From Chloroflexota bacterium (GTDB lineage Bacteria; Chloroflexota; UBA11872), in contig JAPOYR010000001.1 in assembly GCA_026706485.1 (NCBI GenBank), positions 1 to 64,000 of the forward strand: a DNA stretch of 64,000 bases. The letters are read 5' to 3'. This document shows positions 43,658-52,747 of this stretch, one piece after another. A program made the translations under genes and the position numbers. The notes below the pieces were generated by a model, which was given only the letters and a program-made list of their open reading frames with translations, searched no databases and was not told the origin of the DNA. Position 1 is the stretch's first letter, and every line of letters starts with the position of its first letter.

Positions 43658-44392
43658 TCACGAGACGGTGCGGCCGCCATCGACCGGGACCACGGCGCCC
43701 GTCACGAAGTCGGTGCCCTCGACGAGATAGAGAATCGTTTGGGCAATGTCTTCGGGGTGTCCGATGCGTCCCAGGGGCGTGGCTTGTTCCACCGCGCGAA
43801 TGGTCTCCTCGTCGAAGTCTGCCGGCATCAGGATAGGCCCCGGAGCCACGGCGTTCACCTGGACGGCGGGCGCGAGCTCCTTGGCCATGACGCGGGTGAG
43901 CGCCACGACGCCGCCCTTGGCGACGAAATAGGGCGCGTAGTTCACGTAGGGACGCTCCACCGCCCAGTCGGCGACGTTGACGATCTTGCCCCGCCCCTGC
44001 GCCTGCATGTGGCGGCCGAACAGCCAGCACCCCAGGTAGGGCCCCTTGAGGTTGACGGCGATGTTTCGATCGAAGTCCGCCTCGTCCAGCTCGGCGAAGG
44101 GCGTCGGGTCGTAGATGGACGCGTTGTTGATGAGCACCTCGACCGACCCGAACCGATCCACCGCCGCGTCGAGGATGGCCTGCACGCCGGCGTGGGTCGA
44201 AACATCGGCCTGGACCGCCAGGCTGCCAACGCCGCGCCCCTGAAACTCCGCGACCGCCGCCTCGGCTTCGCGCGCCGAGGTGCGGTAGTTCACCACGATG
44301 TTGGCGCCACGCTCGGCCAGGCGCCCGGCGACGTGACGTCCCACCCGAATCGCGCCGCCGGTGACGACGACTGTGGCGCCTTGAAGATCCAT
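43658..44392 (-). CDS. Short-chain dehydrogenase/reductase (pteridine-reductase-like)
   Basis: A 244-residue Rossmann SDR. The cofactor motif is VTGGAIRVGRHVA near residue 10, with NYRTSAREAE after beta2 suggesting NADPH preference. The NNAS motif is NNASIYDP. The catalytic YxxxK-type element is in YAPYFVAKGGVVAL. The GGAIRVGR-type N-terminus resembles pteridine reductase or FolM-like proteins. Its position in front of queD supports a pterin substrate, but many SDRs share these features. Confidence 0.83.
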   Translation of the reverse strand: MDLQGATVVVTGGAIRVGRHVAGRLAERGANIVVNYRTSAREAEAAVAEFQGRGVGSLAVQADVSTHAGVQAILDAAVDRFGSVEVLINNASIYDPTPFAELDEADFDRNIAVNLKGPYLGCWLFGRHMQAQGRGKIVNVADWAVERPYVNYAPYFVAKGGVVALTRVMAKELAPAVQVNAVAPGPILMPADFDEETIRAVEQATPLGRIGHPEDIAQTILYLVEGTDFVTGAVVPVDGGRTVS

Positions 44393-44512
44393 GGGTGACT
44401 CGTTGGGGCGCAACCGCCGTGGTCGCGCCAAGAGGCAGTGCGGTCGCCTCTAACCTAGCATGGGTTCCGCGCGGGGCGACGTACGTTCCCGCACACGCCG
44501 GGAGCACACCGA

Positions 44513-45181
44513 ATGCCGCAGCCGCGCACCGTGGCCGCGCTCGTGAGCGGCCTGGACAGCGCGATCATGGCGGGCCTGCTCACTGAGGAGTTCGACCGGG
44601 TGGCGCCGCTCTTCGTGCGGGCCGGTCTCAAGTGGGAAGAGGCCGAGCGAGACGCCCTGGAGCGATACTTCGAGGCCCTGGGCGACGCTTCCGTGCAGCC
44701 GCTGGTGGAGCTGGACCTCGGCGCGCGCTCGCTCTACGGCCGGCATTGGAGCACCGGCGGCGAGGACGTGCCCGACGCCAGCCGACCGGATGAGGAGTGG
44801 TATCTGCCGGGCCGCAACCTGCTGCTGCTGAGCACGGCGGCGACCTACGGCGCGATCCACGGAATCGAACACGTGGCCATCGGCAGCCTCGCCAGCAACC
44901 CGTTTCCGGACGCCCGGCCCGAATTCTTTCGCAGCCTGGAGCAGTCGGCGGGCCTGGCGCTGGACGCGCCGGTGCACATCCTCACGCCGCTGGCTGGCAT
45001 GCATAAGGCGGAAGTGATTCGCGCCGGCGCCCATTTGCCCGTGCAACACGCGCTGTCATGCGCCGATCCGGTGGACGGCGGCCACTGCGGCGTGTGCGGC
45101 AAGTGCGGCGAACGCCGCCGCGGGTTCATCGACGCCGGCGTGAACGACCCCACCGGCTACGCGCGGCTCGGTCCGCTTTAG
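44513..45181 (+). CDS. QueC-like 7-cyano-7-deazaguanine synthase family protein
   Basis: Encodes 222 residues. The ATP-PPase P-loop reads LVSGLDSAIM, one Gly short of the usual SGGxDS. A C-terminal zinc site CADPxxxxHCGVCGKCGERR with four cysteines matches QueC. IEHVAIGSLASN is the expected substrate strand. QueC makes preQ0 from carboxydeazaguanine. Because of the P-loop deviation it could be an altered QueC with a different substrate. GGGAG sits upstream of the ATG. It is divergent from the SDR-queD pair. Confidence 0.82.
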   Translation: MPQPRTVAALVSGLDSAIMAGLLTEEFDRVAPLFVRAGLKWEEAERDALERYFEALGDASVQPLVELDLGARSLYGRHWSTGGEDVPDASRPDEEWYLPGRNLLLLSTAATYGAIHGIEHVAIGSLASNPFPDARPEFFRSLEQSAGLALDAPVHILTPLAGMHKAEVIRAGAHLPVQHALSCADPVDGGHCGVCGKCGERRRGFIDAGVNDPTGYARLGPL

Positions 45182-45966
45182 CCGTCGCCTCCGGGGCGGG
45201 TGGCCGACCAGAGCTGCTTGATGCCGGGACGGTCGACCTCCGGGAATGGGTTGAACGGCGTGCAGTCCGCAAGCACCAAACCCGCGTGCGTCAACGCCGT
45301 CCGCACCTCTCGGTCCTCGAACCACCGCGCCTGCAGAACCGACCGGCCGCGCTCGACGGATTCGCCGGACCGGCGCTCGATGGTCAGGTGCATGGCGACC
45401 CACGGTTCGTCGTGGTCCCAGGCGTAGCGCCGGTCGACCGTGAGCCCAGGTCCACGGTCGGTGCCCGGTTCTCGCCACAGCGCCTCGAATCCGTCCCGCG
45501 TGTTGAGGTCGAACACGAAGGCGCCGCCGGGACGCAGGTGCGCGGCGACGCGCGCGAAGGTCAGCGCCAAATCGCTTGGACCGCCGAGATGGTTGAGCGA
45601 CGCGTAGAGGCACGTCACGGCATCGACGGGCTTGGGCAGATCGAACGAGCGCATGTCGGCGTGGACGAGCGCCACGGGATACCCGGCAGCCTCGGCCTTG
45701 GCCCGCGCGACGCCGAGCATGGCTTCCGACAGGTCGAGGCCGGTGACGGCGACGCCGCGCGATGCATGCAGCAGCGCGTGCGTGCCGGTGCCGCAGGCGA
45801 CGTCGATCAAGTTTCGGGGCGGCCCACCCAGCAACTGCGCCAGGCGCTCGTCCACCCGCGGCGCGACGAGATGCGCGTACTCGGCCCCGTAGGTCTGCTG
45901 CCACTGGTCGTAGACCGAGGCGAACAGGATGTAGCCGTCGGCATCGGACGCGGCGTCCGCCTCCAT
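45178..45966 (-). CDS. SAM-dependent methyltransferase (class I)
   Basis: A 262-residue methyltransferase. Motif I is LIDVACGTGTHALL, motif II the VTGLDLSEAML strand, and motif IV DAVTCLYASLNHL. There is a typical LRPGGAFVFDLN strand and no substrate domain. The ATG at 45966 lies eight bases after the stop of the upstream hypothetical gene. It overlaps the QueC-like gene at its 3' end by four bases (convergent). The substrate is unknown. Confidence 0.85.
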   Translation of the reverse strand: MEADAASDADGYILFASVYDQWQQTYGAEYAHLVAPRVDERLAQLLGGPPRNLIDVACGTGTHALLHASRGVAVTGLDLSEAMLGVARAKAEAAGYPVALVHADMRSFDLPKPVDAVTCLYASLNHLGGPSDLALTFARVAAHLRPGGAFVFDLNTRDGFEALWREPGTDRGPGLTVDRRYAWDHDEPWVAMHLTIERRSGESVERGRSVLQARWFEDREVRTALTHAGLVLADCTPFNPFPEVDRPGIKQLWSATRPGGDG

Positions 45967-45974
45967 CAAGGGAG

Positions 45975-46520
45975 TCAGCTGTCGCGCAGCCACTCCGGCA
46001 CGAGGCCTTGCGCCAGGGCGTCGTCCCAGGCGACGTGCGACTCGGCGGCATTCTCGCCGCTGACGTTCGCGGCGATGAGCTGCGGCGCACGAATCGCGCC
46101 GTCGCGCACGGTCACGTTGCGGGCGACGATGGCCTCCGCAGCCCGCGTGGACACGCCGGCGTCGATGTCCTGGGCCTCGATCCGGGCGCCGCGAACGATG
46201 CGCGCCTGCACCGACTTGACGCGCAGCAGACCGATGACCTCGACCTCCTTGGGCGTGGTCAGCGTCGTGTTGGGGGCCTCGAGTCCTTCGGCGGCGAGCG
46301 CCGCATCCACGATGGTCGGTCCGTCCACGGTCAGCTCGTCGCCCTCGATGACGATGGTGAACCCGGGAAAGACGATGGGCGTCTCGACATGCGTCACGTC
46401 CGCCGGAATGCGGAGCTCCTGGCGGCCATCAACGGTCTCGACGTGGCACCCCGGCGGGACGATGGATCCCCGAGGGGAGCGCGCCGGCTTGACCTCCTGG
46501 TAGAAGACATCCCCGGTCAT
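45975..46520 (-). CDS. Hypothetical beta-solenoid-like protein
   Basis: A 181-residue protein with no family I recognise. The middle and C-terminal parts alternate short strands and turns (VEVIGLLRVKSVQARIV, IEAQDIDAG, AIVARNVTVRDGAIRAPQ). The roughly 16-residue period would fit a bactofilin-like or pentapeptide-type beta-helix. No signal peptide or transmembrane segment is seen. It is likely co-transcribed with the methyltransferase after it. Confidence 0.6.
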   Translation of the reverse strand: MTGDVFYQEVKPARSPRGSIVPPGCHVETVDGRQELRIPADVTHVETPIVFPGFTIVIEGDELTVDGPTIVDAALAAEGLEAPNTTLTTPKEVEVIGLLRVKSVQARIVRGARIEAQDIDAGVSTRAAEAIVARNVTVRDGAIRAPQLIAANVSGENAAESHVAWDDALAQGLVPEWLRDS

Positions 46521-46616
46521 GAGCGTTGCCTCCTGCTCGTGGCGCGCGGCGCCGACATGGAACGCGTGACGCGCATTGAGCATAGACCGGGCGTGCGCCG
46601 CGCTCCACTCAACGCG

Positions 46617-47207
46617 CTAGGCACGGTCGAGCCATTCGTCCACCATGCGGGTCTGCTCCTCGGCGGACAGCCGGTAATCGCGGCCCGTCGCGGCGCGCTG
46701 GCGCGTGGTCTCGTGGAGACAGATGGCCGCGGCCACGGACAGGTTGAGGCTGCGCACCATGCCGACAATCGCGATGCTCATGACCTGATCGGCAGCGGCC
46801 AGCGCCTCCTCGGAGAGCCCGCGGTGCTCGTTGCCGAACAGCAGCGCGAGCCGAGGCGCCGTGAGGTCGGTTGCCGCGAGGTCGCACCCCTGCGGCGGCG
46901 GGGCGGCGGCGGCCAGCACGTGATCCGACGCCCGCAGCGCGTTTAGGCACTCGCCGGTCGAGTGGTGCACGGTGAAGCTGAGCCACTTGTTGGCCGAGGC
47001 GGACGAGGCCTTGCCGACGCGGCGCGGCTTGAAGGGCGCCTCGTGCTCGAACACGAGGTGGATCTGCTGCACGCCGAATGCGTCGCAACTTCGGAATACG
47101 GCTTCCGCGTTGTGCGGATCGTGAATGTCCTCGAGCACGACCGTCAGGCCGGCCTGGCGGGCCGCCGCCACGGACCGCAAGCGATCGATGCGGCGTGCGG
47201 TCGCCAT
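46617..47207 (-). CDS. tRNA/rRNA 2'-O-methyltransferase, TrmH-like (SpoU family)
   Basis: A 196-residue SPOUT methyltransferase. Motif 1 is DPHNAEAVFRSCDAFG. Motif 2 is LLFGNEHRGLSEEAL and motif 3 is IPMVG-like IVGMVRSLNLSVAAAI, which forms the trefoil knot that binds SAM. It lacks extra N-terminal RNA-binding domains, consistent with TrmH (Gm18 of tRNA). The start at ATG 47207 has GAGGAGG upstream. It precedes unrelated genes on the same strand. Confidence 0.9.
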   Translation of the reverse strand: MATARRIDRLRSVAAARQAGLTVVLEDIHDPHNAEAVFRSCDAFGVQQIHLVFEHEAPFKPRRVGKASSASANKWLSFTVHHSTGECLNALRASDHVLAAAAPPPQGCDLAATDLTAPRLALLFGNEHRGLSEEALAAADQVMSIAIVGMVRSLNLSVAAAICLHETTRQRAATGRDYRLSAEEQTRMVDEWLDRA

Positions 47208-47242
47208 GACGATCCTCCTCCGGCTACCGGGTCGATTCTGCC

Positions 47243-48223
47243 CTAGGCCGACGCCTCCAGCGCCGCGGGATTGATGCACCAGCGCGGCGGCTCGCCCGCC
47301 AGGACCCGCTGAATCTCCGCCGCCGCGTGCAGCGCCATTCGCCGGTTGGACTCCACCGTGAGTCCGGCAAAGTGGGGCGTCAGCAAGACGTTGGGCGCTT
47401 CGAGCAATGGACTCGAAACCGGCGGCTCGTCGGCGAAGACGTCGATCGCCGCCCCGGCGATGCGTTCGTCCCAGAGCGCCTCAGCCAACGCGGCCTCGTC
47501 CACCACCGGCCCGCGGCAGGTGTTGACCAGCACGGCGGTCGGCCGCATCGCGGACAGCGCCTCGGCGTCGATCAGGTGCCGCGTGGCCGGCGTCAGCGGT
47601 ACGTGCAGCGACACCAGGTCGGCGCGTTGCAGCAGCTCGGGCAGCGTGGCCGTGAGCTCGATCCCCTCGTCCGCCACGTCCGCCGGCGTGAGATACGGAT
47701 CGAAGATCAGCCCCCGCATGCCGAACCCGTGGACGAGCGCGTGAACCACCTTGCGCCCGATCCGCCCACCCCCCACAACGCCCGCCGTGCGTCCGTCCAG
47801 CTCGTGCACCGGGAGGATCATCGCCGGCCGCCACTTGCCCGCGCTCACGATGGCGTCCTGGACCGCCAGCCGCTTGAACGCGGCCAGCGCCGCCGTCACC
47901 GCGTGTTCGGCCACCGCCGTGGCGTTGGCCTCGGGCGTGAAGCTGACCGGAATGCCGCGCGCCGTCGCGTGATCCACGTCGATGGCGTCCACTCCCACCC
48001 CGTGTTTCTGGATGTGGCGCAGGCGCGGCGCCGCGTCGATGACCCGCGCCGTGATCGGCGCTACCCGCACCAGCATGGCGTCCACGCGCCTTGCCTTGCG
48101 CATGATGGCGCCTTCGTCGGGGGCGGCGGGCGTAACGACCCGGGCGAACCGATGTAAGTATTCGATTCCCGCCGGGTCGATCGACTCGGTCACCATCACC
48201 GTCGGGCGATCGGCGTCGGTCAT
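47243..48223 (-). CDS. D-2-hydroxyacid dehydrogenase (3-phosphoglycerate-dehydrogenase-like)
   Basis: A 326-residue NAD-dependent dehydrogenase. The NAD site is GVVGGGRIGRKVV, and the catalytic Arg, Glu and His are seen in VNTCRGPVVDE, DVFADEPP and TPHFAGLT. Lacking a C-terminal ACT domain, it is a short-form family member rather than full SerA. The start ATG (48223) overlaps the preceding threonine-synthase stop (ATGA), so it is translationally coupled. Possible substrates are phosphoglycerate, glyoxylate or hydroxypyruvate. Confidence 0.87.
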   Translation of the reverse strand: MTDADRPTVMVTESIDPAGIEYLHRFARVVTPAAPDEGAIMRKARRVDAMLVRVAPITARVIDAAPRLRHIQKHGVGVDAIDVDHATARGIPVSFTPEANATAVAEHAVTAALAAFKRLAVQDAIVSAGKWRPAMILPVHELDGRTAGVVGGGRIGRKVVHALVHGFGMRGLIFDPYLTPADVADEGIELTATLPELLQRADLVSLHVPLTPATRHLIDAEALSAMRPTAVLVNTCRGPVVDEAALAEALWDERIAGAAIDVFADEPPVSSPLLEAPNVLLTPHFAGLTVESNRRMALHAAAEIQRVLAGEPPRWCINPAALEASA

Positions 48224-49449
48224 GCTGCCGACCCGCCGGTCGCATGCATGAGTTCCGTGTATTTCAGGGCGTTGCCCGTGTTGAGCAGCACAACCGTTGC
48301 GTCGCGTGCAAGGTCGCCGCGATCGAGCAGCCGCCGCAGCGCCGGCAGCAGCGCGGCGCCCTCGGGACAGGCGAACACGCCTTCGCTCTCGGCCAGCTCC
48401 GACATGGCCGCCATCAGCTCGTCGTCGCTCACCGCGACCGCCGTTCCACCGGTCTCGCGGATGGCCCGCAGCACCAGCGCATGCGCGAAGGGCAGGGGCA
48501 CCCGCAGCCCGGGCGCCACCGTGTGCGCATCGGCCACGCGCTCCGCCGTCGCGGCGTCCGCCTCCCACGCCTCCACGATGGAGGCGCATCCGGCCGCCTG
48601 CACGGCGATCAGCCGCGGCGGCGGACCCCTGAGCCAGCCCATCTCGTCGAGCTCGCGCATGGCCTTCCAGATGCCGATGAGTCCCACGCCGCCGCCGGTG
48701 GGGTAGAGCACGGCGTCCGGCGGCTTCCAGTCGAACGCTTCGGCGATCTCGAGCCCCATGGTCTTCTTGCCCTCGACGCGGTAGGGCTCGCGCATGGTGG
48801 AGGCGTCGAACCAGCCATGGCGCGCGGCGCGCTCGTTGACGATCCGCGCGGCGTCGCTGATGAGGCCGACGACCTCGGTGACGTCGGCGCCGTAGGCGGC
48901 GCACTCGGCCTTGATGGGCGGCGGCGTGTCAACCGGCATCACCACGTGGATCGGCAGGCCGGCAGCGGCGCTGTAGGCGGCCCAGGCGCTGCCGGCGTTG
49001 CCCGCGGTGGGGATGGCCAGCTCACGCACGCCCAGGGCCGCGGCGGCGGCGACCCCGACGGCGGCCCCGCGGGCTTTGAACGTTCCCGTCGGATTCGCGC
49101 CCTCGTCTTTCAGCCATAGATGGGGCATGGCGAGCCGCTTGCCAAGCCGCCGCAACGGCAAAAGGGGCGTGTCACCCGCGCCAAGGTCCGGTCCTCCACC
49201 CGCAGCCAGCGGTGGCAAAAGCTCGCGGAAGCGCCAGATGCCACGCGCCCGGCGGGTTACGTCATCCGGCGTGATGGCGCGCGAAACCTGGCGCAGGTCG
49301 TAGCGCGCGAGGAGCGAGTGCCCGCATTTCCCGCAGACCGTGTGGATCCGACGCGGGTCGTGCTCGCGATCGCACGCGCTGCACGATAGCGTCTCCAAGT
49401 AGTCATGCACTTGCGGTCTGCTCGACACCGGTCCCGAGGTCAGTTGCAT
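48220..49449 (-). CDS. thrC: Threonine synthase-like PLP enzyme
   Basis: A 409-residue fold-type II PLP enzyme. It has an N-terminal zinc-ribbon-like motif (CSACDREH...CGKCG) and the PLP Lys in ANPTGTFKARG. The glycine-rich phosphate loop is YPTGGGVGLIG. It converts phosphohomoserine to threonine, or acts as a dehydratase-like relative. The ATG at 49449 begins MQLTSG. It is coupled to the 2-hydroxyacid dehydrogenase, which is unusual for a threonine operon; homoserine kinase is not nearby. Confidence 0.87.
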   Translation of the reverse strand: MQLTSGPVSSRPQVHDYLETLSCSACDREHDPRRIHTVCGKCGHSLLARYDLRQVSRAITPDDVTRRARGIWRFRELLPPLAAGGGPDLGAGDTPLLPLRRLGKRLAMPHLWLKDEGANPTGTFKARGAAVGVAAAAALGVRELAIPTAGNAGSAWAAYSAAAGLPIHVVMPVDTPPPIKAECAAYGADVTEVVGLISDAARIVNERAARHGWFDASTMREPYRVEGKKTMGLEIAEAFDWKPPDAVLYPTGGGVGLIGIWKAMRELDEMGWLRGPPPRLIAVQAAGCASIVEAWEADAATAERVADAHTVAPGLRVPLPFAHALVLRAIRETGGTAVAVSDDELMAAMSELAESEGVFACPEGAALLPALRRLLDRGDLARDATVVLLNTGNALKYTELMHATGGSAA

Positions 49450-49584
49450 CCAGCAGGCCGCGAGCGTATCGCACCACCATGACCCCGATCCGGATCGACT
49501 CCGGTCCAAGTCGCCGCGGGCCTACTAAACTTGGGGACGCGCGAGTGGATGTGCCGGCTCCAGCCGGCGTGAGGAGCATGACCC

Positions 49585-50925
49585 CTGAGCACGCTATCCG
49601 TGGTGGGCACGGGCTATGTGGGGCTGACCGTGGGCGCGTGCTTCGCGGACCTCGGACACGAGGTGACCTGCCTGGACATCGACGAGGCGAAGATCGAGTC
49701 GCTGCGCGCGGGACACGTGCCGATCTACGAGCCGGGCCTGGAAACGTTGATCGATCGCGGCGTGCGCGCGGGCCGGCTGCGATTCTCCACCGACTACGAC
49801 GAGGCGATTCCCGGTCGCGAGTTCATCTTCATCGCCGTCGATACGCCGACCGGCGCGGCCGGGGAGGCCAGCCTGGCGGGTGTCGACGCGGCCGTTTCGT
49901 CGCTCGCGTCCCGCATGACGGCCGGCGCGACGGTCGTCACCAAGAGCACCGTGCCCCTGGGCACGGGCGACCTGATCTCGCGCATCCTGCGCGAGCATGG
50001 GGCCGACGACTTTCCGGTGGTATCGAACCCGGAATTCCAGCGCGAGGGGTCGGCGATCCAGGACTTTCTCAAGCCGGATCGGGTCGTGATCGGCTCGGGC
50101 GACGAAGCCGCCGCGCGGCGCGTGGCGGAGCTGTACCGGACGTTCGACTGCCCCATTATCATCACCGACCTGCGCACCGCCGAGATGATCAAATACGCCT
50201 CCAACGCCTTCCTGGCCACGCGCATCTCGTTCATCAATGAAATGGGCGCCATCTGCGAGGCCCTGGGCGCAGACGTCGAGGTCGTCGGGCACGGCATGGA
50301 ACTCGATCGTCGGGTCGGCCGCGGGTATCTGAACGCCGGCATCGGCTGGGGCGGAAGCTGTTTCCCCAAGGACGTGCGCGCGCTCGAGCACATGGCCCTG
50401 GTGCACGGCTGCCACCCGCAGCTGCTGCGCGCGGTGATGGAGATCAACCGGGACGCGCGGCATTCGGCGGTGCGCAAGCTGCGCGATGGGCTGGAAGATC
50501 TGCGCGGCCGCACGGTGGCCGTGCTCGGCCTTTCGTTCAAGCCGAACACCGACGACGTGCGCGACGCCCCGGCGGTGGACATCATCCATCTGCTCACGGG
50601 CGAAGGGGCCGAGGTGCGCGCCTACGACCCGGTCGCCGGACCGCGAGCGCTGGAGGAGCTGGGCGACCGCATGACGCTGACGGCGTCACCGCTCGAGGCG
50701 GCGCAGGGCGCCGACGCGGTGCTGATCACCACCGAGTGGAACGAGTTCCGGGAACTCGACTGGGCCGCGATGCGGGCGGCGATGCGCGGCAATGTGCTGG
50801 TGGACGGCCGCAACATGCACGACCCCGCGCGCATGGCCCAGCTTGGGTTCGCCTACTACGCCATGGGTCGCTCGCCGCGTGCGGCGGCCCACGAGACGAT
50901 GGCCTCCGTGGCCGGCGGCGCGTAG
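49585..50925 (+). CDS. UDP-glucose 6-dehydrogenase
   Basis: About 446 residues. It oxidises UDP-glucose (or UDP-ManNAc in relatives) to the uronate for surface polysaccharides. The Rossmann motif is SVVGTGYVGLTVGA. The middle domain has catalytic Lys in MIKYASNAFLA, and the active Cys is in GWGGSCFPKD. The C-terminal domain has GLSFKPNTDDVRDAP. The best start is the CTG at 49585, eight bases after GGAG, because it gives the complete first strand STLSVVG. The next candidate, GTG 49600, would remove it. CTG initiation is rare, so this is inference. Confidence 0.9.
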   Translation: MSTLSVVGTGYVGLTVGACFADLGHEVTCLDIDEAKIESLRAGHVPIYEPGLETLIDRGVRAGRLRFSTDYDEAIPGREFIFIAVDTPTGAAGEASLAGVDAAVSSLASRMTAGATVVTKSTVPLGTGDLISRILREHGADDFPVVSNPEFQREGSAIQDFLKPDRVVIGSGDEAAARRVAELYRTFDCPIIITDLRTAEMIKYASNAFLATRISFINEMGAICEALGADVEVVGHGMELDRRVGRGYLNAGIGWGGSCFPKDVRALEHMALVHGCHPQLLRAVMEINRDARHSAVRKLRDGLEDLRGRTVAVLGLSFKPNTDDVRDAPAVDIIHLLTGEGAEVRAYDPVAGPRALEELGDRMTLTASPLEAAQGADAVLITTEWNEFRELDWAAMRAAMRGNVLVDGRNMHDPARMAQLGFAYYAMGRSPRAAAHETMASVAGGA

Positions 50926-51006
50926 GCGGCGATGCGGCGACTGCCGCGGCTGACAGCCACGCGCCCAAACCCGCCCCACGCGGCGGCTCGCTAGGCCAAG
51001 CGGCGC

Positions 51007-51426
51007 ATGCAGGACTCGGACCGAACGGTTGGACGCGGCAGCGAGCTGTTCGTCGGCATGCTGGTGGTGGCGTTTCTGGTGTTCCTGCTGTGGTTTCTGC
51101 TGCTCCGGCCGGAAGATCCCAGTACGGCCGAGCCCGTGCCGACGCAGTCGCCGGTGGTGAGCCCGACGGCGATCAACGACGACGTCAACCGGGCGTACGA
51201 AGAGGTCATCGCGACGCCGACGCCCAACCCCACTCCGACGGCGACGCCGGTGGCGCGCCCCACGCCGACCCCCACGCCAGCCGTCTACACGGTGCAGGCC
51301 GGCGACACGCTCTCGGCCATCGCGGGGCGATTTGGATTGACGGTGGAAGAGCTCGTGCAAGCCAACCGGCTGGTAGATCCCGACAGCCTGCAGATCGGTC
51401 AGCAGATCACCATTCCGTCGGAATAG
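51007..51426 (+). CDS. Membrane-anchored LysM protein
   Basis: Encodes 139 residues. A TM helix at about 14-33 (LFVGMLVVAFLVFLLWFLLL) is preceded by charged residues. An external Pro/Thr-rich spacer with PTPTP repeats follows. The C-terminal LysM domain starts YTVQAGDTLSAIAGRFG and contains the QIGQQITIP end motif. It binds peptidoglycan or chitin-like glycans. It lies between Ugd and an MFS transporter on the same strand. Confidence 0.9.
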   Translation: MQDSDRTVGRGSELFVGMLVVAFLVFLLWFLLLRPEDPSTAEPVPTQSPVVSPTAINDDVNRAYEEVIATPTPNPTPTATPVARPTPTPTPAVYTVQAGDTLSAIAGRFGLTVEELVQANRLVDPDSLQIGQQITIPSE

Positions 51427-51451
51427 CCGCGCCCGCGGCGCCCACCGAGTG

Positions 51452-52618
51452 ATGCGCGCACCCGCTCGCACGCACCGCGCCCTCGCCATCGCCGCCCACG
51501 TGCTGTTTTGGATGTCGCTCTACGTCTACGTGCCCGTGCTGCCGACGTATGCCCGCGACCTGGGGGCTTCGCTGGGGATGGTTGGGCTGATCGTCGGCGC
51601 CTATGGCCTGACGCAGCTCCTCTTGCGCATTCCGATTGGGGTGTGGTCGGACCGCGTGGCGCTCCGCAAGCCGTTTCTGATTGGCGGCATGCTGGCCAAC
51701 GCGGCGGGGGCGGCGGCGCTGGCCGTATCGCCCATGGCCTGGCTGCTGGTCGTCGGGCGGGCGGTCACCGGCCTGGGCGCGTCGACGTTCGTGATCGCCT
51801 CGGTGCACCTGGCCGAGTTCTTTCCCAGTCGCATGGTGGCGCGGGCGACCGGCATCGCCGTGGGGCTGAGCGCCGCCAGCCAGGTCGTGATCATGTTGAT
51901 CGGCGGCGCAGTGGCCGAGGCCAGCACGGTTGGCGCGACGTTCTGGGTCGCCGTCGGGCTTGGCTTGGCCGGGGTCGTCGTGCTGCTGCCGCTGCCGGAC
52001 CACGCGCGCGCGCCGCAGGAACAACCGCCGCAGGTCCAGGCGCTGGCACGCGCGGGCACGCGGCGCAGCACACTGGTGGCCGCGACGCTTGCCGCCCTGC
52101 TGCAATACGCGCAGTTTGGCCTCACGTTTGCCTTCGTGCCGCTTTGGGCGGATTCGCTCGGCGCGAGCAACTTCGACCTCGGGCTGCTCGGGACCGTCGC
52201 CGTCACGGCCAACGGTCTCGGCGCGCTGGTCCTGGTGGTGGCCGGGGCGCGGCTGAACGGCCGCCTGGCCGCCGTGTTCGGGTTTCTCCTCACGGCGATT
52301 TCGAGTCTGCTGATCCCGGTTCTGCCGAACCTGGCGGTGCTCACCCTGGTGCAGGGGATCGGGGGGTTCGGCCGCGGGCTGGTGTTCCCGGCGCTGATGG
52401 CGCACAGCATCGAGCGCGCGGCTCCCGCCGAACGCGCCACGGCGATGGGTGTGTTTCAGGGCGTCTACGCGCTGGGCATGTTCCTCGGCCCCGTGAGCGC
52501 GGGCGTGCTGGGCGAGTGGCTGGGGCTTGACCGCGTCTTCCTGCTGATCGGTGCGCTGATGGTCCTGGGGGCGCTGGCGGCGGCCCGATACGTGGCGCAC
52601 GGAGACGACCGGTTGTAG
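51452..52618 (+). CDS. MFS transporter
   Basis: About 388 residues with roughly twelve hydrophobic segments. An early GVWSDRVALRKP loop matches the conserved MFS A motif between TM2 and TM3. The second half starts after a hydrophilic central loop near 195-210. The substrate is unknown; the sequence looks like the YajR/DHA1 group. A GTG at 51449 is an alternative start, and no strong Shine-Dalgarno is seen. Confidence 0.88.
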   Translation: MRAPARTHRALAIAAHVLFWMSLYVYVPVLPTYARDLGASLGMVGLIVGAYGLTQLLLRIPIGVWSDRVALRKPFLIGGMLANAAGAAALAVSPMAWLLVVGRAVTGLGASTFVIASVHLAEFFPSRMVARATGIAVGLSAASQVVIMLIGGAVAEASTVGATFWVAVGLGLAGVVVLLPLPDHARAPQEQPPQVQALARAGTRRSTLVAATLAALLQYAQFGLTFAFVPLWADSLGASNFDLGLLGTVAVTANGLGALVLVVAGARLNGRLAAVFGFLLTAISSLLIPVLPNLAVLTLVQGIGGFGRGLVFPALMAHSIERAAPAERATAMGVFQGVYALGMFLGPVSAGVLGEWLGLDRVFLLIGALMVLGALAAARYVAHGDDRL

Positions 52619-52747
52619 CAACAAATATGAAGCAATGTGGGATGCCGCAGAAGGACCGCGAGGATTTTGTTCCCAAATCCCATAGACGATGAATGTGGGG
52701 CGTGCTAGCATTCCGCCCCCGCGAACGGCGGGACTTCTGCGAGGTGC

